64,000 nt of DNA from Imbricaverruca yamaguchii (lineage: Eukaryota > Arthropoda > Thecostraca > Neoverrucidae): NCBI GenBank assembly GCA_034440575.1, contig JAOTOL010001003.1, positions 1 through 64,000 on the forward strand, read 5' to 3'. Within the stretch, counting starts at the first letter, position 1, and each line of letters opens with the position of its first letter. The translations under genes were made by a program, and so were the position numbers. The notes beneath the pieces were generated by a model. That model had not been told where the DNA came from, did not search any database, and saw only the letters and a program-made list of their open reading frames with translations. Positions 23,168 to 34,925 of the stretch are shown here, in pieces.

Positions 23168-24439
23168 TTGCGAAGCCGACTGCGCCGAGCCGCCCAAAGG
23201 AGCATATGCTATATAGGGAACCTAAAGTCAAATTCCGGGTCTAGCACCTATACTGCAACATTAGTAATGTCTAAAACACCATTAATGTTCATTTGTGAGC
23301 ATTTAAACTCAATCACAGTGATCCATACCAATGAGAAACCAAGCCACGTAACACCAGGAATTTTTGATATTTTGACCTCATTTTACCTTGAAGAAATTGA
23401 CCGAAGGCCACGAAATTTGTACATAATGGGGTTCACTACCGTACCAATCCACCCTGCAAATTTCGTTGCTCCAGAGTTAATAGGAGCCAACATCATAGGG
23501 AGGCGGAATCGGTCCCTTACAGTACGAGTAGCCAAACGTGGTTATGGAGCATTTGTTAAGTGTATGATGTTTAATGCTCAGAGTATCCGATCCAAAGTTG
23601 ATGAGTTCAAGTGTTATGTTGCTGAGGAGGAACCAGATTTTGTTTGCATTACGGAGGCATGGGTGAGTGAGGAGTATTTTGGAGATTACTTGCAGGACTA
23701 TGAGATCCAGGGATGCAATACGTTTTCGTGCAATAGGGGTCCAGCAGTGAAAGGGGGTGGTGTAATGCTCTATGTGAATAGCTTATTCAGTTCTCAAAAA
23801 GTAGCAGGTGGGGATAAAAATGTGTCTGTGGAGTCCATTTGGCATGATGTCGCTGTGGGAAAAGGCAACAGCAATACACTGAGGATAGGAGCTTTCTACC
23901 GATCAGGAACCCTGCCACATTCTCAGCAACTAGAGTTTGATAAGGTGATTTGTGAGGAAATCAGTAGAAGCTTTCGGAGGAAATGCCTTATTCTTGGTGA
24001 CTTTAATCTAAAAGAATATGAAAATGTTGGTGTTGGCTCCCCATCATACAAAATGTTTAGGAAGTGCCTTGAAGAAGACCTGTTCTTACACCAGTTTGTA
24101 TCGGAACCTACCGGGCATGGCTCATTCTTGAACCTTGTACTGTCGGATTTAAGTGACTTGGTTCAAGACTTGACTGTAGGAGAAACTCTGGGAAGAAATG
24201 ACCATAACATAGTTAGATTCAAGGCACATGTAGGGGGAATTATTAAGGATAATCTGGTAAAGGTTCCAAATTTCAACAGAGCAGACTTTGACTGCATGAG
24301 AGAGGCTTTGAGTGCCATAAAATGGGAAGTAGAATTCTTCAATTTAAATACCTGTGAAATGTGGGAAAAGTTCAAATCTTACTTGAATGAAATACAGATT
24401 AGGAATGTCCTCCAAAGGCAAAGACGCAAAAAAGGGTAG
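23168..24439 (+). pseudogene. LINE ORF2 part 1: AP endonuclease domain
   Basis: The frame is open for 423 codons. The endonuclease begins near residue 134 with FNAQSIRSKVDEFK and has the catalytic glutamate in CITEAWV (about residue 160), ILGDFNLKE (about 278, Asp-Asn pair) and the terminal GRNDHNIV (about 345, Asp-His pair). It should nick target DNA to prime reverse transcription. About 130 residues precede it and are not recognised. The frame closes at 24,437 just after a run of six A (RRKKG then stop). The continuing linker, including AWVTPDLIKAIKAKK, is in another frame from about 24,436 to 24,624, which suggests an indel in the A run. The start is chosen only as the first in-frame ATG-like codon and may be too far upstream. 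Confidence 0.88.
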
Positions 24440-24601
24440 AAAAGCCAGCATGGGTTACACCAGACTTGATAAAAGCAATTAAGGCTAAGAAAGTTGCATT
24501 TAGAGTGCTTAAAGAAGCTTCAAATATCGTAAAGCTAAAGTCGTATCGAAAAGCTAGACACTGTGAAGCAAAAAACCAGAGGAGCAAAGCGAGAAAAATA
24601 A

Positions 24602-26373
24602 CTGGAATTAGCCAGGAACTGTAATGGAGACAGTAAAACGTTCTCTAGTTTCTACAAGCTGAGTAAAGTTTCTGGCACAATTGGCCCACTGGAAGTAAAT
24701 GGGACTACATTGGGTGAGGATAGTGAGATGGTTGAGGAGCTCAGCAAGCAGTTTAAATCAGTGTTTACATTGGAAGAAATGACCAATCTGCCGAGCCTAC
24801 ACCATAGTTCAGTGACATGTGATCAGATAAATGATGTTGAATTCATTGATAGTAATGTTGTTTTCGAACATATCAGGAAAATAAAGCCAAACAAGGCAGC
24901 AGGACCTGATAAAATGTATCCTAGGGTATTGCGGGAAGCTGAAAAGGAACTGGCATTTCCACTTAGTATACTATTTTGTAGATCAGTTTCACAAAATGGA
25001 ATTCCAACAAATTGGAAAGGGCAAATGTAGTTCCTATTTTCAAGAAAGGAGAAAGAGGGAAAGTTGAAAACTATAGGCCAGTAAGTCTCACATCCATAGT
25101 CCGCAAGGTACTCGAATCAATTATCAAGGATAGAATAGTTAGTTATCTGGAAGGAAACAGAGTGATTCAAGATACTCAACATGGGTTTAGAAAAGGACTG
25201 TCGTGTCTCACAAATCTCTTGGACTTTTTGAACTTCGCCACAGAACAATATGCTCAGGGAAATCAGGTTGATGTAGCATATCTTGACTTTAGTAAGGCCT
25301 TTGACAAGGTACCCCATAAACGGTTAATAATACAGCTTCAGGCCCATGGTATTGCAGGTAGCATCTTAAAATGGATAGAGTTGTGGCTTTCATGTAAACA
25401 GCAAAGAGTGATGCTGAATGGTACAAAGTCATCATGGCCAAATGTTCTTAGTGGAGTCCCCCAGGGGTCAGTACTGGGGCCACTACTGTTCATCATATTT
25501 CTAAATAACATCGAAAGTGACCTAAGCAGTAAAGTTTTGAAATTTGCGGATGATTTGAAGGTCTTTAGGGCAATAACAGGTCAAAACGAGCATATCTCAC
25601 TACAAAAAGACTTAGACGAACTTGTAAAGTGGTCCGAAGAATGGAAAATGAAATTTAATTTTGATATGTGCAAAATCATGTGTGTAGATAAGCAGCATAT
25701 GAAGGCTTAATACTTGATGGGTGGCCAAGTGGTATCAATGACTCAACAGGAGAAAGATTTAGGTGTTATTCTAAACACAAAATTGGGGGCAGCAGAACAG
25801 ACCAAGAAAGCCAGGAAAAAGGCACTGACAATGCTAGGGGCAATCAAGAGGAATGTATCATACAGAAGTGAGGAAGTCATCAAGAAGCTTTACTGTGCAT
25901 ATGCCAGGCCACATTTTGAATACCGCATACAAGCTTGGTCTCCTAGCTATGAAAAACATTGTTGGCTTTTAGAGAGAGAGTGCAAAAGAGGGCTACACAA
26001 ATAGTTAATGGTTAAGCAACCTGGCATATGAGGGAAGATTGAAGAAATTGAATATGTTTTCACTTAGATATAGAAGGCTGAGAGGAGATCTCATCTAGGT
26101 CTTTAAATTTGTCCATGGTCTGGAGTGGGGATATCTTGGGGAAATGTTTGAACTTAACAAAAATGGTGCAATTAGAGGTCATAAATTCAAAATTAAAGTT
26201 AACCACAGCAGAACAAGATTAAGACGGACTTTCTTCACCAACAAGGTGGTAGAACACTGGAACTAGCTGCCAGAAACCATTGTCAGTAGCAGCACATTAA
26301 ACATCTTTAAAAACAGCATAGGCAATCATTATAAGAATAGAGGGCTTTCTTCTCAGTATTACAGGGAGGGCTG
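24602..26373 (+). pseudogene. LINE ORF2 part 2: reverse transcriptase and C-terminal region
   Basis: From 24,602 to 25,030 one frame carries the pre-RT segment (NGDSKTFSSFYKLSK; IKPNKAAGPD). A frame change within a 20-bp overlap leads into 25,012-25,707, with the RT core: NYRPVSLTS, QHGFRKGLSC, AYLDFSKAFDKVPH (catalytic Asp), GVPQGSVLGPLLF and KFADDLK (FADD in place of YADD). An in-frame TAA at 25,708 interrupts before the segment DLGVILNTKL. Another shift follows near 25,980 (VQKRATQIVNG), then SLRYRRLRGDL with TAG at 26,096 and 26,264, both where CAG (Gln) is usual. The gene is dead, but the family assignment is clear. Confidence 0.9.
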
Positions 26374-26562
26374 ATTGACGGATTTGGTGGGCAACTGGTT
26401 GAGTGTACAGAGTGCATCCAAGAAGGGCCCTTGTGACTCATTGTTGCACTAATCTTTTATGTCTTTATGTCCTTATGAGTAATTTTCAGAGCCCCTTCAG
26501 GGCGCGTGTTAAAGGATTTTTTAGGAGAAAAAAGGCACCTGTGGATATCTTTGGCATGCTCG

Positions 26563-26660
26563 AGTGCACATCCTTCCGCTCAACATTTTTTTTTCTCTCG
26601 CCGAAAGCACTCCTTCCAGGAAATACATCCTCCCTATGAGCATTCCTGGATACGCCCCTG
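26563..26660 (-). mobile_element. One-ended hAT-like MITE fragment (tentative)
   Basis: Ends in CCTGGATACGCCCCTG, whose reverse complement CAGGGGCGTATCCAGG is close to the termini of the hAT elements at 53,041 and 57,215. A matching opposite end and an 8-bp duplication were not found. The left limit is arbitrary. Confidence 0.35.
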
Positions 26661-27012
26661 ATCTGCATGGGTGTCAGGACGAAATGACTAAAACTGTCTC
26701 GGGCTTGCTCTGTTCCGCCAGCAAGGCTAGGGATCCTGTCAGGGGCCTGGCCAGGGTCACGTCTGTATGAGCGCCAGCAGAGATGACCGCTCCTTTGGGA
26801 GTTGAAACGGCTGTGACTATGTAAGCTGTGAATGAATTTTAATTCAGCACCAAGCAAAGCCTTCAGAACGACCATCTATCGCGACCGTAGGCGGCGGAGA
26901 TGGCCGCCCGTGGCTTCGAGTGTCGGAGGTCCGTGACGCAAGCCTGACCCAGGACAGGTTTCTTCTTGTCCGGCTTATCCCGCCCATGAGATGGTAGTAG
27001 CTGACCGGATTG

Positions 27013-27284
27013 CTGTGTCACGTGATGTGGCGAACTGCCTCGTCTAACTGTCTAGCTGTGTCACGTGATGTGGCGAACTGCCTCGTCTAATTGTGTAGCT
27101 GTGTCACGTGATGCGGCGAACTGCCTCGTCTTATTGTCTAGCTGTGTCACGTGATGTGGCGAACTGCCTCGTCTAATTATCTAGCTGTGTCACGTGATGT
27201 GGCGAACTGCCTCGTCTAATAGTCTAGCTGTGTCACGTGATGTGGCGAACTGCCTCGTCTAATTGTCTAGCTGTGTCACGTGAT
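27013..27284 (+). repeat. 43-bp minisatellite, 6.3 copies, with an E-box in each unit
   Basis: Units contain GCTGTGTCACGTGATGTGGC followed by GAACTGCCTCGTCTAATTGTCTA. Seven TCACGTGA octamers are conserved while the variable bases lie mainly in the CTAATTGTCTAG part. Each octamer contains the CACGTG E-box core. Confidence 0.95.
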
Positions 27285-27830
27285 CAACGCTGACGGACCA
27301 GCGTTCCCGAAATCGGGCTCACCACCCGATTTGCCCTGAAGCAGATCCTTGGGCTCGGCAGCACGCCCCGAGGGCATGGCATCGACTCGTGTTGGCGGAG
27401 CTCTATTCAACTGGCGACACGAGAAATCCAGATAGCCTGGTCGTGTGCAGAACATACACTACGGCGGAGAACATACACGGCAATAGAACAGCAGCACACA
27501 GCGAGATCGGTGGTGAAGAAGACACCACGCTGGGGTGTCGAAGCATGGCACCTCTGTTGTGTATGTGGTGCGTGAAATGCATGTGTGCGTGCTTCATAAA
27601 AAAACCACAAAAAACCCAGAGGAGATCCAAAAACATAAAACCATTTCGGGCACTAATGTTTCAGGGTTCAAGTGGAAGTGGTTCGGCGGCGAACCTGCTC
27701 CGTCTCGCCACCCTGTCGGCGTCTGCTTCTCTCATCGTGCTTTCATCGTCCACAATAGACGCCCTTTAATGTATGTCTTCATTTCGCCTCGTTCCTCCGT
27801 GGCCATTGAACATTGACGTATGTAAGCCGG

Positions 27831-27848
27831 GTCACCTTCGAAGGTGAC
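27831..27848. other. Perfect 18-bp palindrome
   Basis: GTCACCTTCGAAGGTGAC is its own reverse complement. It has no loop, so it is a symmetrical protein-binding-type site or chance rather than an RNA hairpin. Confidence 0.6.
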
Positions 27849-27887
27849 GTTGGGCGTGGCTTCATAGGAGCACAACGCCTTCTGACA

Positions 27888-28040
27888 GAGCCTGTATTCA
27901 CCTGAACTGAAAGCTATGGTCTTAGAAGCTATATTCACCCGAACTGAAAGATATTGTCCTAAGACCTATATTCACCTGAACTGAAAGCTATGGTGTTGGA
28001 ACCTACATTCATCTGAACTAAAAACTATGGTTTAATAACG
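27888..28040 (+). repeat. About 45-bp repeat, 3.5 copies
   Basis: Imperfect copies of TATATTCACCTGAACTGAAA followed by GCTATGGTCTTAGAACC. Confidence 0.88.
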
Positions 28041-28630
28041 TATCTATTTTATCACCGCCTGGTACTTCTTGCCGCGATAGCCCCTCGCACATAGAACGCC
28101 TAATACCTTCACCATGTCATATTTGGTTAGATTGCTAAACTTTCGCACTTTGTGCTGTCTGATTCTATATTCGGGGATTCCATTGTATCTTACATAGTGT
28201 GATACCTTCGCTTATATGAAACCTAGGAAACTTTCGTGTGGTACCTTTTGCTTCCATGATGGTTGCGCAAGCATTTGACACTCACAATCGCACGATATCG
28301 TGCTCTGGCTAAGTACGCTGTTAGTCAGCGTCTGCTATCTCCCGCTAATTAAGGCACCACACATTGTTTATGTTACAATAGTGCGGGCATGGTCAGCACA
28401 ATTGCACCGAGACGTGGATTGGATCGCGCGAGCCAGCTTTCCCACGGTCGCTGCGGTCGGCGGTGGTCGTCCGTGTTTCCTGGTGGTTTTCGCCGGCCGA
28501 ATCGCCTGGCACGACACACAGTTCACGAAAAACCGTGTCATCCGCTCCAAAACACCGGCCGCCCGCCCGTGCACAGGAAAACCGGCGAACAATAGCCGGC
28601 GCAGCGCTGGACGACGATGGAGTGAATCAC
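28041..28630. other. No recognised feature
   Basis: About 590 bp, GC-rich in its second half. A 190-codon open frame continues into the repeat that follows but shows no recognisable domain. Confidence 0.4.
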
Positions 28631-28930
28631 AGCGCCAGACTGAATCACAACACACAGCGCTGTGCACTGCTGTTGCAGATAACAGCTGGCAGTGGCACTG
28701 GCCCTTCATGGAGTTGTCGCCCCGCGCTCACAGCACCAGACTGAATCACAACACACAGCGCTGTGCACTGCTGTTGCAGATAACAGCTGGCAGTGGCACT
28801 GGCCCTTCATGGTGTTGTCGCCCCGCGCTCACAGCACCAGACCGAACACACAGCGCTGTGCACTGCTGTTGCAGATAACAGCTGGCAGTGGCACTAGCCC
28901 TTCATGGTGTTGTCGCCCCGCGCTCACCGA
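28631..28930 (+). repeat. About 100-105-bp tandem repeat, 3 copies
   Basis: Near-identical units containing ACACAGCGCTGTGCACTGCT, GCAGATAACAGCTGGCAGTG and GTTGTCGCCCCGCGCTCAC. The first differs by GAG for GTG, and the third lacks a few bases after CACCAGAC. Confidence 0.95.
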
Positions 28931-29499
28931 TATGGATGCACAACGGAGACACACAGTCACAACCGAGCGTACACGTGAACAATGCTCGTGCAGTCATGGG
29001 TGTCCCGATCAGGCAAATGCTGTCATTAAGCTGCCACCACTTTCAGGGGGCCATTTCCGGCACAAAACAGCAAGAGTGATATTGTGGACACGTCTGGTGC
29101 AAATGCCCATATATGCATGATATCAACTGACTCTTTTTCAACAATGAAGTCACTTAGCATGCGTGCATGAACAAGCATAATTCACTACGCAGCTGCGATC
29201 ATTCCACTAATCAATTACCTCAATGGACTTTAAGCACTACATCGCACAGTGCAGACTAGCGCCAGAGTAGTGGAGACTAGCGCTCACGTGCCAGGAGCTG
29301 TCCATCACACAGTCCACCAAACAGGGAGAAGGTGCTTGCCACGTCTGCTTGACAACTGATCGCTGGGTCTTTGCCTCGCGTAAAGACAGCCTACAGAGCC
29401 TTCATCTTTTTATTGTTGGAACATCTTGACAGGAGCGACGTGTTGCTGATCATCTCAGCTGTTAAGGGAAGAGCCCCATGTGTTTCTGTCGTGTGGTGT
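28931..29499. other. No recognised feature
   Basis: About 570 bp of unique-looking sequence. Nothing is recognised. Confidence 0.45.
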
Positions 29500-29697
29500 C
29501 GTAGTGCACCGTTATGTAGGTGTATGGTGTATGCTTGAATCACATTTGAAAAGCAAACACTCGTCGGGATTCCTTAGGATAATATATATCTCATAAAACG
29601 TGAGTTCTCCAGAAAAGGTCATTATGCTGTACAATATCGGGAAAATCTGCCTCTCTGTGGGATGACCGCCTCCCCCCCCCCTGGATCCGCTCATGAT
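29500..29697 (-). mobile_element. One-ended hAT-like MITE fragment (tentative)
   Basis: Terminates at 29,697 in CCCCCTGGATCCGCTCATG. The reverse complement CATGAGCGGATCCAGGGGG matches the class of ends at 55,414 and 63,159. The other end and target duplication were not located, so the left limit is nominal. Confidence 0.35.
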
Positions 29698-29984
29698 CAA
29701 GACACTCACGAATGTAAGACCATTGTTTAACTGTATGCCGACCATCGTTCAAGTGTATGTTTAATGTTTACGTGTGACCCTGTGTGTCTGTTGTTTAGTG
29801 CCCGAGGATGTCAGCCATCCGGACGACACGTTCCGAGAAGACAACACGGCACAATGCTGAATGTTTTTCCCACAGATGGAAGACAATCGATCAAGAACAT
29901 TGAAGGTCTTCAAAAGTGCGGATGAATGTGAAATGTGATGTATATGCTGGCAAATTCAATGTCACATGTGTTAAGAGAACCAAG

Positions 29985-30400
29985 GGCCCTTTGCGACGTC
30001 CCGAAATCTTCCTGAGGTATTAGGGCTCCTCCGTTGTCTCAGGGGCACCCATTTGATGACCTACGGCATTTTCTTGCAAGCCGCAGACCCATTTTCAACC
30101 ACTTGGGCTCCCTCCATCAGATCAGGGGCCCTTTCTTCTTCGGCCCTCTCCCCGTCAACCGGGGACCCTTGTGACAATCCGGGGCCCTTCCATCGCTCCA
30201 GAAGCCCTTCACATCAGCCATTCCAAGGGCCCTCAACATCTTTCCGAGGCTATTCGCCGTTGACTCTAGGTCCTCTTCATCGGCCCGAGACCCGCTCCCT
30301 CACTCCGGGGCCCCATCCCCGTCGACCGGCGAACCATGCACGTCGGCCTAATTCTGCCCCGAATTCCGGAGGACACATTCGAACCCTCCAGGAGGTTACT
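29985..30400 (+). repeat. Highly degenerate about 30-bp minisatellite
   Basis: About 13 spaced occurrences of GGGGCCC, GGGGACCC or AAGGGCCC boxes followed by YTTC-type segments (for example GATCAGGGGCCCTTTC and AATCCGGGGCCCTTCC). The divergence is too high to define a unit firmly. Confidence 0.5.
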
Positions 30401-31692
30401 CACTTCGTCCCCCCCCCCCAAAAAAAAAGGCTACTCCACTGAGATCAGACCAGGTCATCTCGCTCGTGAATACTTCCAGATGAAGATGGGTGATCGGGCC
30501 GCCTTTCTCATAATTTTCTTGGTAGTGGGAAAGTCAGTTCAAGTGATGCCAGGTCAGACCAGATCAGATTGTCTCTCCAAGCGTATTTTACCGGTGGAAT
30601 GGTCAGATCACGTCATGTCATGTAATCTATTTGAGTGTGATCGTGTCCGATGAAAGATCAGGTCAAATCTACCTATGTGTGACCTTCCAGGGGAAATGTT
30701 AGGTATTCTACCATCTGACATATTAGGTCAGATTAGATTTGCTCAGGTTTTTCCTTATCATTTTCCTTAGCACTCGGATCAGCGGGAAGCCGGCGTCCGC
30801 TGAAGCTATAATCTGTCTCAGTGCATTTTTATCGAGTTGTTTCAGCAACCACTCCACCACCGACCGGACATTCCTCGGGTGATCCCCCTCCCCTCCTCCC
30901 TACCTACCACCAACACGATCCGTTAGGCGTCAGACGCAATGTGAATTCGGACATCAGGGGGACCCCCAGTAAAGGAAGAAAACAGGTAGGTTCCTGATGC
31001 CATTCAAGAACTCTGAAGCGTGCGCATGCGACAAGCGCGCCTGGATGTTCATCAGTGTGCGCGCGGAAAATGTAGTTACAATTTATGAGACTGTCTCCGT
31101 AAAATGTGATGCGAATTACATGTATGAAAGTTAGTTTGCCTTCAGACGTCAATTGCATTGACATTTACAGTGATATATTGCACATATTGTTACTTTGCGC
31201 ATTGCATTTTGGAACTTTCCACCATAGACAGCCGGACGCTGGCGGCTACGCTGGCGGCGATGCTGGCGGCCCCCGGCACGTCCCCGACCGCCCGTCGCCA
31301 TTCATAATATGGTGGGGCGCAAACCAAATGTTAATGGGCCCCAACACCAAAGTAACAGGTAGATTTTCAGACTTGAAACACCAAGCGATGTACCTGGCAT
31401 GCATTCTGCCACTAGTACAGTGGAAGCCGACAGGTTTTCTCGATATTGTATAAGAGTATTGCGCTTATGAGCGTGGAATGGAAAGAATGCATCTACAACC
31501 GTGGATTTCTCATATACCATTTTGGCGTAGCAGAGCTGATGCTTGCTTAGTTCAAGGATGGCACTTTACGTTACTTCTTGTCATGCCACCCCTCGGCGGC
31601 CCTCCGGATCCTCTGGGCAGCAACTGTCGGCGCTTGACGTGCATAGAGCCATGCCAGAACCTCAATAATTCCGGACAGCTTCATGTCAAAAG
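30401..31692. other. No recognised feature
   Basis: About 1.3 kb. GGTCAGATCA and AGGTCAGACCAGATCA-like short motifs recur between 30,440 and 30,760. No gene is recognised. Confidence 0.4.
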
Positions 31693-32245
31693 GTTAAAAT
31701 GGCAAGGTTAGATATCTATAAAAGTAGTCGAATATGACATCAGAAGGTAGCTTATTCTATGGCGGGTTATTTGAGACCACTTTAAATTAATTCGCTAATG
31801 TAGAACATCTGATATACAAATAAAAGTAATACAACGCAATAATTTGAGATAGAGATCGTGGAGTTGAGTGCAAAAATGGCAGGGCTAAATATATATAAAA
31901 GTAGTCGAGTATGGCATCAGAAGATAGCTGATTTTATGTCAGTTTATTTGAGACCATTATAAATTAATTCGCGTATGTAGAACATCCGATATTCAATTTG
32001 AAGGAGTAGAATGTGATAATTTCAGACACAAATCTTTGAATTGAGTGCAAAAATGACAGGGTTATCTATCTACAAAAGTAGTTGAACATGACATGAAAAG
32101 ACAGCTGATTGTATGTCGGTTCATTTGAGACCATTGGCTATTAATTCGGTAATGCAGAACATCTGATATACAAATTAATGTAGTACGATGTGATAATTTG
32201 GAACACGAATTCTGCAATTGACTGCAAAAGTGACAGTGTTAAACC
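31693..32245 (+). repeat. 177-bp AT-rich satellite, 3.1 diverged copies
   Basis: Three consecutive monomers start at about 31,696, 31,873 and 32,050, each with AAAATGGCAGGG, ATAAAAGTAGTCGA, TTATTTGAGACCA, AATTAATTCG and GTAGAACATCTGATATACAA at the same positions. A fourth start (AAAAGTGACAGTGTTAAACC, 32,225) breaks off. Monomers are roughly 75-80 percent identical by eye. The monomer length falls in the range typical of nucleosome-phased satellites. Confidence 0.9.
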
Positions 32246-34489
32246 TTCATGGAAGGTATTCAAGATGGTATAAAAATGTAGCACGCTGGATTTTAGTTTC
32301 CTTCAGAGCACTGGAAGTTGTTTGCACATCACACAGAAGATGTATGACGCGCTTTTATCACAAGATATTGGGTGGCCAATTGCTTTCATTTCACCTTAAC
32401 GGCAAAGTGACAGGGTGAAATGATTTCACAATAAAATTAACTACGCATCATAAGAGAGCTTGTTTCAATGTTGTTCAAATTTGACCATTGGAAATCACCT
32501 GCACCTTCTCTAGAAACTAAAATATAGCATTAATCAGACCCAACCCACTCTGGTGGTGTTCTTTCACAAACCTACCACCAGAGGCGCCACCGGTATTATG
32601 TCCGCTCATGACGCATGACGCACCACACTAGAGCAGTGGTGGTGTCTCGTTCAAAGACGTGCCGACTCTCGAAAAACACCGACTGCTCACCGCAAACCTC
32701 GTGAGAAACAAACGTGGGAACTGCACCTCCGCACAGAACGGAATCTCAGGAGACCGCAGCGCGACACACGCAAGGAGCACGCGCACATGTGACACCGAGC
32801 ACGCGTGGCACGTCTACTGCTGGGGATATACCAATGGATATGAGAGTTTCAAGTAGTGGTCAGGGTGGTGGTGAGGTGTCAGGTCTACATATAGTCGACA
32901 TGACTCAACCTGAGCAGAAGTTGGTAAGCGAGGGTGCGGGAGGCGTGGATTCGAAATGAGGAGGTGATTCGAAATCCAGATCTGTAATTGCGACTCGCTT
33001 CAAAATTCAGCGAGTCTTATTCAGAGTTCTTCTATTTAGGGATAGGAATTTCGCTCACCATGAAAGGGCTCCGGCACCCATACCCTTTATTTGATTTCAT
33101 GAAAATCCAATAATCGAACGGCTATTTTTATCGTTCTATTCTTCCGCGAAACCGACAAAAGTGAAGGTCGAGTATCATTGGTGGCCCTTCACCCCAGAAG
33201 GGGAGGAGCCAGGCCTCATAGTTCTCTTTTCCCGCCCATACACGCACATCCATAACTTGAAGTTGTGCACTCCATGGGGATCACAGCCACTTTCCCTCAA
33301 AAGTCCAAAGGCCGTTTCACGGGTGAAATTTTACCCTCCTTACAATTTTTGTTTTAAGGCACGTAAAGATAGGTGGAAATGTTGTTTACCTTTTACAGCT
33401 GACCATAACAGGTCGGGTCAGAAATATCAAATAGAGATGCTGCCGACCGACTGGTCTTTGTTGCCGGTTTTCGATTACCAGCCGCTGACCAAGTAGCATT
33501 TTCGAGTAAGGCCTGGTGCAAACGGCCAGCTAAGCTTCTCCTGATCACAATGGCATCAGCAAAATGCAACTTCAAGGTCAAAGTAAAAGGTAGGAGTAAG
33601 CATAATCCATGCTTGCACAAACGGTAAAACCAGCGATATAGTGCATTGTGGTGCATGCAAAATATCCATTTATGCGGCTTCATCTCCGTTTCTGCCATGT
33701 GAAGTCCAAGAACTCCTACTCATGAAAATAATTATTTCGAGCTTGCAAAATCATCCTTTCTACATTGGATTGCAATTATCTGCATACTTATTCCATATCC
33801 CTATATCCTCCTACCTGCTCTTTATTGAGCGGAGAGCCGATATTGGCTATCACGCCCCAAGTTGCAGCATTCTTACGTTACCCAGTCTGAACACCCAGTT
33901 TTGCATCCTGCCCACATCCTATCGCCTATCATATCCCCATTCCTGCTGATCGCACTCATTTCGACGGACACGATACTAGCCACCCTAGTTGTTGGCTGTG
34001 TCTATAGTAAATAGGCAGGAGGCGTTGGAGGTGACATGCTTTTCCTCGTTCCAGCATAATCTTACATAACCTTTAAACTACAAACATTTAAGCGATGAAA
34101 CAAAGACAAGTCGACTTGCAGTAATGGCTGCCCGAGGCATTGCCCGTTTGCCACGCTGCCCGAAGGCACGATGAAGGGTCATGTAGTAACTCTCCATCGG
34201 GGAAGGTCACCCACATTCATGAATATACTTTTAACCCGTTACCTAGCTTCATACTTTGTGCATTCGAGGGGCAAAAAGGAGACATAAATCGTACTCACAA
34301 AACAGCTTTCAACAGCGGACAAACGCGGGAGGAACTATCGTCCCACCATCACAAAAATGCAACGTGCACTGCTTACCCCTCGGTTACCGTGCAGCAGCTT
34401 CATAAGAGCATTGTTGTGATAACACCTTTCACCAGTGGAGTATCGCAGGAGGGGGCAGGGGGCATTGGAGACGGTTTCTCTCCCATGAG
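32246..34489. other. No recognised feature
   Basis: About 2.2 kb without a recognised gene or element. A 10-bp perfect inverted repeat (CTCTGGTGGT/ACCACCAGAG, 32,548-32,583) is present, and AAAGTGACAGGGTG at 32,404 echoes the satellite monomer start. Confidence 0.4.
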
Positions 34490-34925
34490 AGATTGTGGGT
34501 CCCTGAAAGATTGCGCCAGGCTTTTAAAGGAGAAGCTGTGGCCCACTAAAAAAATCGCACCGGAGACTAAAAATCACATTGGGGCCACAAAGGTCGTGCA
34601 GGCGCTCCTGAAAACGACGTTGTCGGTCCAAAATCGCACGTGGCCCCTGGGGGCCGAGTGCGATTTTGTTGTGTCGTATGTCCTATTGTGGGCCGAAAAA
34701 TCTATCCGGGCCGCTAAAAATGGCGTTGCAGGCTGCCATAAAGTGAGACCGGTGCCTCCGAAAATACCGCTGGGGCCGCCAGAAAGTCGCACCGACGCCT
34801 CCCCCAATCACGCCAGGCCCCCTGATCAGATGCCGGAGCCAGAAATCGTGGAGATCGCGCTGTGGCTCACGAAGTCTTGCTGGGTCCCTGGAAATAGTGC
34901 TGGAGCCCCAAAAACATTTGGGTGA
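34490..34925 (+). repeat. Degenerate about 30-bp minisatellite, about 14 copies
   Basis: Repeated theme of GGGGCC or GTGGCCC followed 4-8 bp later by AAAATCGC or AAAAATGGCG, for example near 34,565, 34,620, 34,645, 34,705 and 34,760. An open frame spans it, but the repeat explains the composition. Confidence 0.6.

Larger units (their letters stand above)
23168..26478 (+). mobile_element. CR1/L2-like non-LTR retrotransposon, nearly complete ORF2, defective
   Basis: A LINE carrying, in order, an apurinic-type endonuclease, a linker, reverse transcriptase and the C-terminal region usual for the CR1/L2/Rex group. There is no RNase H domain. The coding sequence is broken by at least four frame changes and three in-frame stops. 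The 3' end is a short direct-repeat tail (TTTATGTCTTTATGTCCTTATG-type, 26,454-26,478), which resembles CR1/L2 3' termini rather than a poly(A). No clear target duplication was found, as is common in this clade. The 5' boundary is uncertain. Confidence 0.9.

Noticed and set aside
28300..28878. 192-codon open frame as a gene
   Set aside because: The second half is the 100-bp tandem repeat, and the first half has no recognisable motif or codon signature.
32548..32590. CTCF-like site CCACCAGAGGCGCC next to a short hairpin
   Set aside because: It lacks one G of the usual core, and a single weak match cannot be distinguished from chance.
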